DNA of 64,000 nucleotides, taken from Manis javanica. Taxonomy: Eukaryota; Chordata; Mammalia; Pholidota; Manidae. The notes under the pieces are model-generated. The model saw only the letters and a list, made by a program, of their open reading frames with translations. It ran no database searches and was not told the DNA's origin. Shown here piece after piece: positions 11,839 to 22,594 of the stretch. Each line of letters begins with the position of its first letter. Within the stretch, counting starts at the first letter, position 1. Both the position numbers and the translations under genes were made by a program. The DNA lies in the NCBI RefSeq assembly GCF_040802235.1, contig NC_133158.1, positions 161,917,401-161,981,400 on the forward strand, given 5' to 3'.

Positions 11839-12251
11839 CATCACCTGGACGGCGCTGCGGGCGGCGAGGGGGTGAGAGGGCCGGGCCCTGCTGGCAGTGA
11901 CAAGTCTCGATGACAGGTGAGGCGGGCCGGGTGGGGAGTGGGGCGAGTCCTGGAGTTCCGGGGGCTCCTCCGGGACTGCTGAGTCATGGTTCCGCGGAGC
12001 TGCGTGCGGCGTAGAGCCCGGCCTCACGGGTTTGAATCTCAGGGTCCTGACGAAGATCTGTTCGCGCTCCCGACAGCCATTGCTTTTGCAAATGACGCGA
12101 ACGGAACAAGAGCCTCATAATGTCAACTTAGGCTCCACCCCCTGCGAGGCTCCGCCCCGTGGATTGCGGTATCGGTGCGGCCCAACAACAGTGCCTGTGG
12201 TTGGTAGGTCGCCGTAGGGAAGTACTCTTATAGGCCTGTAGGGGGCAGAAT
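11839..12251 (-). promoter_or_regulatory. GC-rich upstream region of the PRR23 pseudogene
   Basis: This block is closely similar to 42483-42897 upstream of the intact copy. It keeps GC boxes of the form GGGGCGGAG on the minus strand (near 12149-12157) and the shared segment 'gtgcctgtggttggtaggtc' near 12190. The site that is a full CRE (TGACGTCA) in the intact copy reads TGACGCGA here, near 12095. The CCAAT-type site also differs (cccaacaac against cccaatagc). Confidence 0.55.
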
Positions 12252-12584
12252 ACTGCATAACTCATTATTAGGGAAGAAAAGATGTTTGAGTAATAGTCTC
12301 ATGTTTTTTGGCTTTAGGACTGTTTTTCTGTGATTTCAGGCATTCTAGAGAAAAGAACACAGACTCCTCCCGCCCCACTATAAAATGGACTCATCCAAAT
12401 GCTCCATGAAATTTCTTTAACACTTCGTCATTTCTTTGAGGAGTAAATGGAAAATACTGAATTCTCTTAAGGAAAAGTTCTGTTTTGAAACTGAATCAAA
12501 TATTTGTGGCAGTTTCTCCCAGAAGGTTAAGGCTGTTATAAAATTATTAATAATAGGGATAATAATTAAAACTATCAACATAAT
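12252..12584. other. Unassigned AT-rich sequence
   Basis: Similarity to the other PRR23 block stops at about 12251. Nothing recognisable lies between here and the MIR. Confidence 0.4.
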
Positions 12585-12960
12585 TAAATCATTTTATTAA
12601 CCCCTTATTATGTGTCCACAATTCTAGTGAGTGTTCAAAAAATGATCTTTTTCTTTAAAAACAAAACCTCAACACTTCATTGAAGTATGAGAGACATTTA
12701 AAAAATCGTACCTATTTAATGTATACAACTTGAGTTTGGAGATAAATATACATTCGTGAAACCATCACCACGATCAATGTCATAAACATGACCATCACCT
12801 CCAAAAGTTTCCTCCTGCTCTCTGAAAAAAGTAAAGGTTTTCATTTTTCAAAATCACTGAAACTCAAAGAGGTAAAGCAAGTTATCAAAGTTAAATACCT
12901 AGTTTGTGTTAGATGTTGGAATCAAAGGCAGACTTATCTGGTTTTAAATCATGGACTTTT
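12585..12960 (-). mobile_element. MIR SINE, split by an L1 3' fragment
   Basis: The left part (12585-12640, 'ttattaaccccttattatgtg') and right part (12840-12960, 'ctgaaactcaaagaggtaaag' onward) match the two halves of a MIR in reverse orientation. The middle is occupied by an L1 3' end. Confidence 0.65.
12640..12837 (-). mobile_element. Short L1 3'UTR fragment inside MIR
   Basis: The text 'gtgaaaccatcaccacgatc' and 'tccaaaagtttcctcctgc' is typical of the 3'UTR of older mammalian L1s, here antisense. Confidence 0.7.
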
Positions 12961-13480
12961 TCCTTATATATTTATTGTATATACACCTAGGAGTGGATTG
13001 CTTAATTGGTATTATGTGTCACTTTTCAAATAGGTAACGACTCCCGCTCTTTCCCAAAATGTTTATCACAGTTTACACTCCTGTGAACAGAGTATGTTTC
13101 CATTTCATCCTTGCGAACATTTCTTATTGCCAGGCTTTTATTTTCTCTATGAACTTTAAATGAAAGCTTTGATTGTTTTTAATTTTAAAAATTGAAGTAT
13201 AGTTGACATACAATATTATATTAGTTTCAGGGGTACAACATAGTGATTCAACAATTATATGCATTATGTAATGCTCACCACAAAAAGTGTACTTACTCTT
13301 ATTGTCAGACTCATAGCTATGTCTTTTCCAATCTGGTTTAGTAAAATGCTATTTCATTATGTTTTCATTTTGCATTTCTGATTGCCAGTTAAGGTGGATC
13401 ATTTGTAATATGCTTATTAGCCATTCTTATGTCTTCTTCTTTGAAATGTTCCTATGTTCTATTTTTTTACTTTTAATAAA
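12961..13480 (-). mobile_element. Old L1 fragments, antisense
   Basis: Pieces of the ORF2 3' end and 3'UTR lie at 12961-13175 and 13310-13480. A separate L1 3' terminus lies at 13186-13305 ('attgaagtatagttgacata', then 'gtttcaggggtacaacatag'). Confidence 0.65.
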
Positions 13481-16193
13481 TTGGATTTCAGCTTTTCCTC
13501 CAGCTTTATGCAGTGTTGGTAGCTTTTTGTTCAAGGACCAACTCAACATTTCCCTTCTCCAAAAGGCCCTTGCTGATTATTTTATTTGAAATGGCTTTCT
13601 CCACTTACTCTTTATCTCATCACTCTCTTTATGGCCTTCATTATAGTATCACAATCTATAAATAACCAACATATTGTTTTTTAAAAATTGGGTTTCAGAT
13701 ACTGTATACCAGTCATTTATCACATGCAGGTGCAACAGATGTCTCTGTCACAGTCTCTGAGGACTTTGCCCTTTGTTTCACTATAATTCTCACCTATTCT
13801 ACCTTCTGGTGTAACTGTGGTGATTTAATATTCTCATGGATCCCTCCCCATCCTACCCCTTAATCTAGGCCTCTTAGTTCTCTTTCTCTTCAACATTTTA
13901 GTCTTCCCTCCTACCTTATTGACTCATACTCTTGACCCTGTCATTACTACAAATTGTAACTCCTCTGTAATAATAATTTCAAACATTTTAGTCTTAGAGT
14001 ACCACCTCCTAAATTTCTAGCTTTGTCTTTTAAATATCCAAACTCTATCAGTTCTTCACTCCTCTGGAAAAATCCATCCATCCTTCCACCTTTTCACTGA
14101 AACTGAGACCTTCACTTCTCACTTCCCTTCTTATCTGAAACTTAAATTCGATGGACAGTCGTTATAATCATTGCAATGTTAATGTCTTCATCTCCCTTTC
14201 CTGACCTCTGCTTTGCTGGTTAGTATATCTGCTACTCTGTGCCTGCACTTATGCAGCTGAAAGGGGCTGAAAAGAAAAAAAACAACACTCAACTCCATTG
14301 ATTGATCTCATTGTATATTCATGATCACCATCCTCAAGTGGGCTTCTAATGCTGCCCAGTGTGGATTTACTATGTTGCTCTATTCCATTCACTCACTCTC
14401 CTAGATGAACACTGCCTGCTTTCTCCTTTCTCTGCAAACCTCCAATACCTCAAACTTTATTTTTTTTCCTCCAAGATGGTCATCTTGCTGCTTTTTCAGA
14501 GACAATAGAAGCAATCAGAAGACATTTTCTAAAATTTCCGTAATCACATCTCACCAAGCTCCACTGGGACTATATATTCTGCCTTCTCTCCTGTTGGCAC
14601 CTCAGGAAATGTCTGCTTTCCTAGCAAAGGCTACTCCTTTCATTTGTGAAATTGACCTCATCTCATTTTGCCTCCTCAAGAGCATCACTCTATCAAGTCT
14701 GCCATCTCTGTCCAGTATCATCAAATTTTAGTTACCTCTACTGAATCATTATCTATATATATATAATTGAGAAGTAAACTCTTTGTTCTTAAAACAAACA
14801 AAAACTCTCTTAATGACTTCTCTTCCAGTTTTGAATCAATTTTCTCCTTCCTTATACACCCAAACTCTTGAATTAGTCAACTGTATTTTCATTTTCTAAT
14901 TTCCCTCCTTCTGCTCTTTATTGAACCCACTACAATCACAGTTCTATCCATGCCATCCCACTCAGTAAAGTCATCAGTGATGAACCGCATTATGAAATTC
15001 AGTGGTTGATTCTCAGTCCACCTCTTGAGTTATGGTCAACAATTGACACAGTCTATCACTTTCTCCTTTAGACATCTCCCCCTAGGCATCCAAGATCTCA
15101 CACTCTCCCAGTCTGTTTCTGGCTTCTCCCTCTCAGTTTCCTCAGCTGTTTGCTTCGCATTCTAAAGGTTGGACTATTCCAGGACCCTATTCTTGGCCTT
15201 ATATATATTTTTCTAGCAAACCTTACTGTCTTCCCTTAAGTTCCACCTGCATATAGGTGACTCCCAATATGACTCTCCCTCTGTACCTTTCCCATGAATA
15301 TCCAATTGCATTGTCAGCATTTTCTCCTGGCTATCTATTAAGTTGAACCATATGCAATTTTCATTCTTGTAGGTTAGAATAGTTAAATAATACCCATTTT
15401 ATGTATGTCAATCTAATAATAGGAAATCTAAATTTGAGCTCCTCATGTTTCCCTAAACCACATTCTTTCAAAATGTTCACCATCACAGTAATTGGTAATT
15501 CCTTCCTGTTGCTCCAGACAAAAACTTGGAATTATCCTTGAGAGTCTTTCTTTCACATTTCACATCCATTCCACCTGGATATCCTGTACCATAGCACTTT
15601 TTACCATCCCTCCTGTTCCCAGCCTGCTGCCACCTTCATCCATGTAGTGAATTGCTGTAGAATCCTCTTAAGTGGACTCCTTACATCTCATCTTTGTTTC
15701 TTTTCAGGCTAGTCTCCCCACAATAGCTATAGTGGTTCTATTAAACCTAAGTCAGATCATGTCACCCCTCTGCTCAAATACCTCTGGTTTCACTCAGGCT
15801 CAAAGCCATTATTTTTGCAGGGGCCTATGGGGCTCTAGGTGATCTGGACTTCCCACCACATTATGTCAGACTGCACCTCCTGTCACTCTCCTCTTTGCTC
15901 TTTCTATTGAAGCTCTCTGGCCTCTATGCTCTTCCTAGGAATTGACAGGCATACTTAAACAGATTTAGCAATTGCTCTTCTACCCATTTATTTGCATGCT
16001 TCCTCAGTTCTTTCAAACCATTACTCAAAGGGTTCCATCTCAGAGTCTTTCCCTAAGCATACCATGTAAAATGGAAATCTCTGACCCTTCTACCTGCTCT
16101 CAATCTTTAGCATTTACCAGTACTTAGCATGTTGTACATTTTCTTTATTTATCTTGTTTACCTTCTAGCCTTGCTGCCAGAGTATATGCTCAT
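13481..16193 (+). mobile_element. Long L2 LINE (left part)
   Basis: A diverged but long L2 copy in sense orientation. Recognisable stretches include the ORF2 region near 15000-15300 ('ttgacacagtctatcac', 'tgactcccaatatgac') and the 3' part near 15700-16190 ('gtcagatcatgtcacccct', 'gatctggacttcccacc'). A separate short L2 tail may lie at 13481-13680. The copy is interrupted at 16210 by a retroposed element and resumes at 17202. Weak open frames, such as 14405-14731, are chance or relic ORF2 pieces. Confidence 0.75.
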
Positions 16194-16209
16194 AATGGCA
16201 GTGATTTTT
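16194..16209. repeat. 16-bp target-site duplication, left copy
   Basis: The sequence aatggcagtgattttt is repeated exactly at 17202-17217. The pair flanks the element at 16210-17201 and marks L1-type target-primed insertion. Confidence 0.92.
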
Positions 16210-17201
16210 TTTTTGAGAGGGCATCTCTCATATTTATTGATCAAATGGTTGTTAACAACAATAAAATTCTGTATAGGGGGGTCAATGCTCAATGTACAAC
16301 CATTAATTCATCTCAAGCCTAATTCTCGTCAGTCTCCCATCTTCTGAAGCATAACGAGCAAGTTCTTACATGGTGAACGAATTCTTACATAGTGAATAAA
16401 TTCTTACATGGTGAACATTCAACACAGAAACTTTCGGTTTTGATCACGCATTATGAACTATAAACAATCAGGTCAAATATGAATATTCGTTTGATTTTTA
16501 TACTTGATTTATATATGAATCCCACATTTCTCCCTTTATTATTATTATTATTTTTATTTTTAATAAAATGCTGAAGTGGTAGGTAGATGCAAGATAAGGG
16601 TAGAAAACATAGTTTAGTGCTGTAAGAGGGCAAATGTAGATGCTCAGGTGTGTGCCTATGGACTAAGTATTAATCCAAGCTAGACAAGGGCAGCAAAACA
16701 TCCACGGATGCAGAAGATTTCTCTCAAAACAGGGGGTGTGAGGTTCTCAGCCTCACCTCTGTTGATCCCCAATTTCTCACCTGATGGCCCTCCTGCGACT
16801 GTGCCTGTCTTAGGTTGTTCCTCCCTTGAGGAATCTTACCCGTCTCTGGCTAACCAGTCATCTTCCGGGGCCATACAGGGAAATGTAAAGTTGGTAAGTG
16901 AGAGAGAAGCCATATTGTTTGAAAAGGTTAGCTTTTTACTTCTTTACAGATTTATGCCCTCTGGCTTCTATGCCCAGCACTTGTCTCGAGGTATCTTTAC
17001 CACCTGGAGGAATTATGATACTCGGTAAATTCGATATGAGGCCCGAATTCTATTTAAGGGTTGTAATTAGGAAGGAAGAAGAAAAGCTATAGAGGTAGCA
17101 TATAGAAGAAAACATGGGAGGATTGATTATTTCTTTGACATATCTTCTTGTAGAGTACCTTAAGCATGTATAGGTTTTAAACTACCAACTAATTTGCGCT
17201 C
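16210..17201 (-). mobile_element. Retroposed ERV-env-derived 3' transcript end (element A)
   Basis: On the minus strand this is a 5'-truncated sequence ending with AATAAA (TTTATT on plus, at 16232-16237), about 20 more bases, and then a short A-rich tail (plus-strand T-run at 16205-16214). Exact 16-bp target duplications flank it. These are the marks of an RNA copied in by L1 machinery. The sequence equals the region downstream of the env remnant at 23070-23480, so the source transcript ended beyond an env gene. Plus-strand open frames inside it (for example 16708-17028) are antisense to the transcript and are not believed. Three short direct repeats (ttcttacat-gtgaa type) lie at 16362-16418. 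Confidence 0.75.
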
Positions 17202-17310
17202 AATGGCAGTGATTTTTAACTGCTCTGCTCTTTCAATATCCCCAGTTTTGGAGCAGTCTCAGCTGTGTAGTGGGCACTCAAAAATATATATTGAATAAAT
17301 GAGGGATTTT
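17202..17310 (+). mobile_element. L2 3' tail (right part)
   Basis: The text after the right target duplication, ending 'gtgggcactcaaaaatatat' and 'tgaataaatgag', completes the L2 that was cut at 16193. It is repeated at 19177-19285 and 21152-21260 in the other tandem units. Confidence 0.75.
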
Positions 17311-17880
17311 TTTCTTTCATCAACTAAGAACATCCTCCTTCATTATGAATCTCTGACTACTACCCTCCATTCAATTTTCTCTATTTTCTCCTTCTGGAAC
17401 TTCACTAGTCATATGTTAGATCTTCCTTTCCTCTAATAACTCATACCCATTTTATTATTTTTAGGTCTGGGCCATTCTATGATAAATTATAAGTAGCTTC
17501 TCTGACTCTTCAGCTGTTTCTAATCTGTTTAAATACATAAATTATATTTTTGTTTAAATAGTTACACAGCTTTAATACTTACAGATCTGGGTGTTCATTT
17601 TAATCAATCAAAAAACCCAATCATGTCATTTTTGGTTTTGTTCTTTAGCCTTGCTTTTTCCTTCTTTGTTTGAGTGTTGATTTTATTATTTCTTCTTTTA
17701 GTTTTATCTCATTTATGTTGGGTTGTTTCCTAAGTCTCTGCTTCTGCTTTGGATTATGACATCATACTCACTGGAACTGTATTTTTGAGAGGACTTTGAG
17801 TCCTGGAATAGGCGGTTGTTCTCTCAGAGAGGACTTCAGTTGCTTTGGAAGTTTCCAGAAGCATTATCAGTCAGGGAACA
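17311..17880 (-). other. Probable LINE ORF1-like relic in tandem unit
   Basis: A stretch such as 'tccttctggaacttcactag' at about 17390 resembles antisense HAL1/L1 ORF1. Most of the rest is unassigned. The same sequence is present at +1975 and +3950. Confidence 0.35.
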
Positions 17881-18171
17881 CTTTATTTATTTTTATTTAT
17901 TTTTATTTTATTTATTTATTTATTTTTAGATTTTTTTATTGAAGTACAGTTGACATACAGTATTAGTTTCAGGTGTACAACATAGTGATTCAACATTTAT
18001 ATACATCATAAAATGTTCATTGCAGTTAAGTACAGTTACCACATGTCATCATCATATCAACTTATTGCAATACTATTAGTTATATTCCCTATACTGTACT
18101 TTTATCCCTGACATTTATTTTATTTTATTTTATTATTATTTTTTTTGTATTATTTTTAGCTTTTACTTTTA
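17881..18171 (-). mobile_element. L1 3' terminus with (ATTT)n tract, in tandem unit
   Basis: An (ATTT)n tract at 17881-17928 is followed by 'ttattgaagtacagttgaca' and 'gtttcaggtgtacaacatag', the 3' end of an older L1 in antisense. Copies lie at 19856-20146 and 21831-22121. Confidence 0.75.
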
Positions 18172-19176
18172 TTTTTTTTTAGAGGGCATCTCTCATATTT
18201 ATTGATCAAATGGTTGTTAACAACAATAAAATTCTGTATAGGGGAGTCAATGCTCAATGCACAATCATTAATCCACCCCAAGCCTAATTCTCGTCAGTCT
18301 CCAATCTTCTGAAGCATAACGAACAAGTTCTTACATGGTGAACAAATTCTTACATAGTGAATAGTTCTTACATGGTGAACAGTACAAGGGCAGTCATCAC
18401 AGAAACTTTCGGTTTTGATCACGCATTATGAACTATAAGCAATCCGGTCAAATATGAATATTCGTTTGAATTTTATACTTGATTTATATGTGGATCCCAC
18501 ATTTCTCCCTTTATTATTATTATTATTTTTATTTTTAATAAAATGCTGAAGTGGTAGGTAGATGCAAGATAAAGGTAGAAAACATAGTTTAGTGTTGTAA
18601 GAGAGCAAATGTAGATGATCAGGTGTGTGCCTGTACACTATGTGTTAATCCAAGCTAGACAAGGGCAGCAAAACATCCACGGATGCAGAAGATTTCTCTC
18701 AAAACAGGGGGTGTGAGGTTCTCAGCCTCACCTCTGTTGATCCCCAATTTCTCACCTGATGGCCCTCCTGCGACTGTGCCTGTCTTAGGTTGTTCCTCCC
18801 TTGAGGAATCTTACCCGTCTCTGGCTAACCAGTCATCTTCCGGGGCCATACAGGGAAATGTAAAGTTGGTAAGTGAGAGAGAAGCCATATTGTTTGAAAA
18901 GGTTAGCTTTTTACTTCTTTACAGATTTATGCCCTCTGGCTTCTATGCCCAGCACTTGTCTCGAGGTATCTTTACCACCTGGAGGAATTATGATACTCGG
19001 TAAATTCGATATGAGGCCCGAATTCTATTTAAGGGTTGTAATTAGGAAGGAAGAAGAAAAGCTATAGAGGTAGCATATAGAAGAAAACATGGGAGGATTG
19101 ATTATTTCTTTGACATATCTTCTTGTAGAGTACCTTAAGCATGTATAGGTTTTAAACTACCAACTAATTTGCGCTC
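18172..19176 (-). mobile_element. Hybrid env-derived element B/A, copy 1
   Basis: The left half (to 18644) matches the left half of element B (22122-22594). The right half (from 18664) matches element A. Only the 19 bp at 18645-18663 are common to both. This is the product expected from crossing-over between A and B. Confidence 0.88.
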
Positions 19177-20619
19177 AATGGCAGTGATTTTTAACTGCTC
19201 TGCTCTTTCAATATCCCCAGTTTTGGAGCAGTCTCAGCTGTGTAGTGGGCACTCAAAAATATATATTGAATAAATGAGGGATTTTTTTCTTTCATCAACT
19301 AAGAACATCCTCCTTCATTATGAATCTCTGACTACTACCCTCCATTCAATTTTCTCTATTTTCTCCTTCTGGAACTTCACTAGTCATATGTTAGATCTTC
19401 CTTTCCTCTAATAACTCATACCCATTTTATTATTTTTAGGTCTGGGCCATTCTATGATAAATTATAAGTAGCTTCTCTGACTCTTCAGCTGTTTCTAATC
19501 TGTTTAAATACATAAATTATATTTTTGTTTAAATAGTTACACAGCTTTAATACTTACAGATCTGGGTGTTCATTTTAATCAATCAAAAAACCCAATCATG
19601 TCATTTTTGGTTTTGTTCTTTAGCCTTGCTTTTTCCTTCTTTGTTTGAGTGTTGATTTTATTATTTCTTCTTTTAGTTTTATCTCATTTATGTTGGGTTG
19701 TTTCCTAAGTCTCTGCTTCTGCTTTGGATTATGACATCATACTCACTGGAACTGTATTTTTGAGAGGACTTTGAGTCCTGGAATAGGCGGTTGTTCTCTC
19801 AGAGAGGACTTCAGTTGCTTTGGAAGTTTCCAGAAGCATTATCAGTCAGGGAACACTTTATTTATTTTTATTTATTTTTATTTTATTTATTTATTTATTT
19901 TTAGATTTTTTTATTGAAGTACAGTTGACATACAGTATTAGTTTCAGGTGTACAACATAGTGATTCAACATTTATATACATCATAAAATGTTCATTGCAG
20001 TTAAGTACAGTTACCACATGTCATCATCATATCAACTTATTGCAATACTATTAGTTATATTCCCTATACTGTACTTTTATCCCTGACATTTATTTTATTT
20101 TATTTTATTATTATTTTTTTTGTATTATTTTTAGCTTTTACTTTTATTTTTTTTTAGAGGGCATCTCTCATATTTATTGATCAAATGGTTGTTAACAACA
20201 ATAAAATTCTGTATAGGGGAGTCAATGCTCAATGCACAATCATTAATCCACCCCAAGCCTAATTCTCGTCAGTCTCCAATCTTCTGAAGCATAACGAACA
20301 AGTTCTTACATGGTGAACAAATTCTTACATAGTGAATAGTTCTTACATGGTGAACAGTACAAGGGCAGTCATCACAGAAACTTTCGGTTTTGATCACGCA
20401 TTATGAACTATAAGCAATCCGGTCAAATATGAATATTCGTTTGAATTTTATACTTGATTTATATGTGGATCCCACATTTCTCCCTTTATTATTATTATTA
20501 TTTTTATTTTTAATAAAATGCTGAAGTGGTAGGTAGATGCAAGATAAAGGTAGAAAACATAGTTTAGTGTTGTAAGAGAGCAAATGTAGATGATCAGGTG
20601 TGTGCCTGTACACTATGTG
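18645..20619. repeat. Tandem unit 2 of 3 (1975 bp)
   Basis: By eye, identical to unit 1 throughout. Confidence 0.93.
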
Positions 20620-21151
20620 TTAATCCAAGCTAGACAAGGGCAGCAAAACATCCACGGATGCAGAAGATTTCTCTCAAAACAGGGGGTGTGAGGTTCTCAG
20701 CCTCACCTCTGTTGATCCCCAATTTCTCACCTGATGGCCCTCCTGCGACTGTGCCTGTCTTAGGTTGTTCCTCCCTTGAGGAATCTTACCCGTCTCTGGC
20801 TAACCAGTCATCTTCCGGGGCCATACAGGGAAATGTAAAGTTGGTAAGTGAGAGAGAAGCCATATTGTTTGAAAAGGTTAGCTTTTTACTTCTTTACAGA
20901 TTTATGCCCTCTGGCTTCTATGCCCAGCACTTGTCTCGAGGTATCTTTACCACCTGGAGGAATTATGATACTCGGTAAATTCGATATGAGGCCCGAATTC
21001 TATTTAAGGGTTGTAATTAGGAAGGAAGAAGAAAAGCTATAGAGGTAGCATATAGAAGAAAACATGGGAGGATTGATTATTTCTTTGACATATCTTCTTG
21101 TAGAGTACCTTAAGCATGTATAGGTTTTAAACTACCAACTAATTTGCGCTC
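20147..21151 (-). mobile_element. Hybrid env-derived element B/A, copy 2
   Basis: Same composition as the hybrid at 18172-19176, with its exchange tract at 20620-20638. Confidence 0.88.
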
Positions 21152-22594
21152 AATGGCAGTGATTTTTAACTGCTCTGCTCTTTCAATATCCCCAGTTTTG
21201 GAGCAGTCTCAGCTGTGTAGTGGGCACTCAAAAATATATATTGAATAAATGAGGGATTTTTTTCTTTCATCAACTAAGAACATCCTCCTTCATTATGAAT
21301 CTCTGACTACTACCCTCCATTCAATTTTCTCTATTTTCTCCTTCTGGAACTTCACTAGTCATATGTTAGATCTTCCTTTCCTCTAATAACTCATACCCAT
21401 TTTATTATTTTTAGGTCTGGGCCATTCTATGATAAATTATAAGTAGCTTCTCTGACTCTTCAGCTGTTTCTAATCTGTTTAAATACATAAATTATATTTT
21501 TGTTTAAATAGTTACACAGCTTTAATACTTACAGATCTGGGTGTTCATTTTAATCAATCAAAAAACCCAATCATGTCATTTTTGGTTTTGTTCTTTAGCC
21601 TTGCTTTTTCCTTCTTTGTTTGAGTGTTGATTTTATTATTTCTTCTTTTAGTTTTATCTCATTTATGTTGGGTTGTTTCCTAAGTCTCTGCTTCTGCTTT
21701 GGATTATGACATCATACTCACTGGAACTGTATTTTTGAGAGGACTTTGAGTCCTGGAATAGGCGGTTGTTCTCTCAGAGAGGACTTCAGTTGCTTTGGAA
21801 GTTTCCAGAAGCATTATCAGTCAGGGAACACTTTATTTATTTTTATTTATTTTTATTTTATTTATTTATTTATTTTTAGATTTTTTTATTGAAGTACAGT
21901 TGACATACAGTATTAGTTTCAGGTGTACAACATAGTGATTCAACATTTATATACATCATAAAATGTTCATTGCAGTTAAGTACAGTTACCACATGTCATC
22001 ATCATATCAACTTATTGCAATACTATTAGTTATATTCCCTATACTGTACTTTTATCCCTGACATTTATTTTATTTTATTTTATTATTATTTTTTTTGTAT
22101 TATTTTTAGCTTTTACTTTTATTTTTTTTTAGAGGGCATCTCTCATATTTATTGATCAAATGGTTGTTAACAACAATAAAATTCTGTATAGGGGAGTCAA
22201 TGCTCAATGCACAATCATTAATCCACCCCAAGCCTAATTCTCGTCAGTCTCCAATCTTCTGAAGCATAACGAACAAGTTCTTACATGGTGAACAAATTCT
22301 TACATAGTGAATAGTTCTTACATGGTGAACAGTACAAGGGCAGTCATCACAGAAACTTTCGGTTTTGATCACGCATTATGAACTATAAGCAATCCGGTCA
22401 AATATGAATATTCGTTTAAATTTTATACTTGATTTATATGTGGATCCCACATTTCTCCCTTTATTATTATTATTATTTTTATTTTTAATAAAATGCTGAA
22501 GTGGTAGGTAGATGCAAGATAAAGGTAGAAAACATAGTTTAGTGTTGTAAGAGAGCAAATGTAGATGATCAGGTGTGTGCCTGTACACTATGTG
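20620..22594. repeat. Tandem unit 3 of 3 (1975 bp)
   Basis: One substitution was found against units 1 and 2: A at 22418, where 18468 and 20443 have G. The array ends where element B keeps its own right half (from 22614). Confidence 0.93.

Larger units (their letters stand above)
16670..18644. repeat. Tandem unit 1 of 3 (1975 bp)
   Basis: The unit runs from the exchange point in element A through the rest of that element, the L2 tail, LINE relics and an AT-rich L1 3' end, into the first half of the next env-derived element. The same 1975 bp recurs at 18645 and 20620. By eye units 1 and 2 are identical. Confidence 0.93.

Noticed and set aside
16362-16418. Three evenly spaced short repeats resembling a CRISPR-like pattern
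   Set aside because: They are three imperfect, roughly 20-bp tandem repeats inside a mammalian retroelement, with no spacers and no cas genes.
16708-17028. 106-codon plus-strand open frame repeated in the tandem units (also 18683, 20658; shorter at 22687)
   Set aside because: It is antisense to the retroposed transcript, has no recognisable domain, is shortened in the less-altered element B, and its repetition follows from the triplication.
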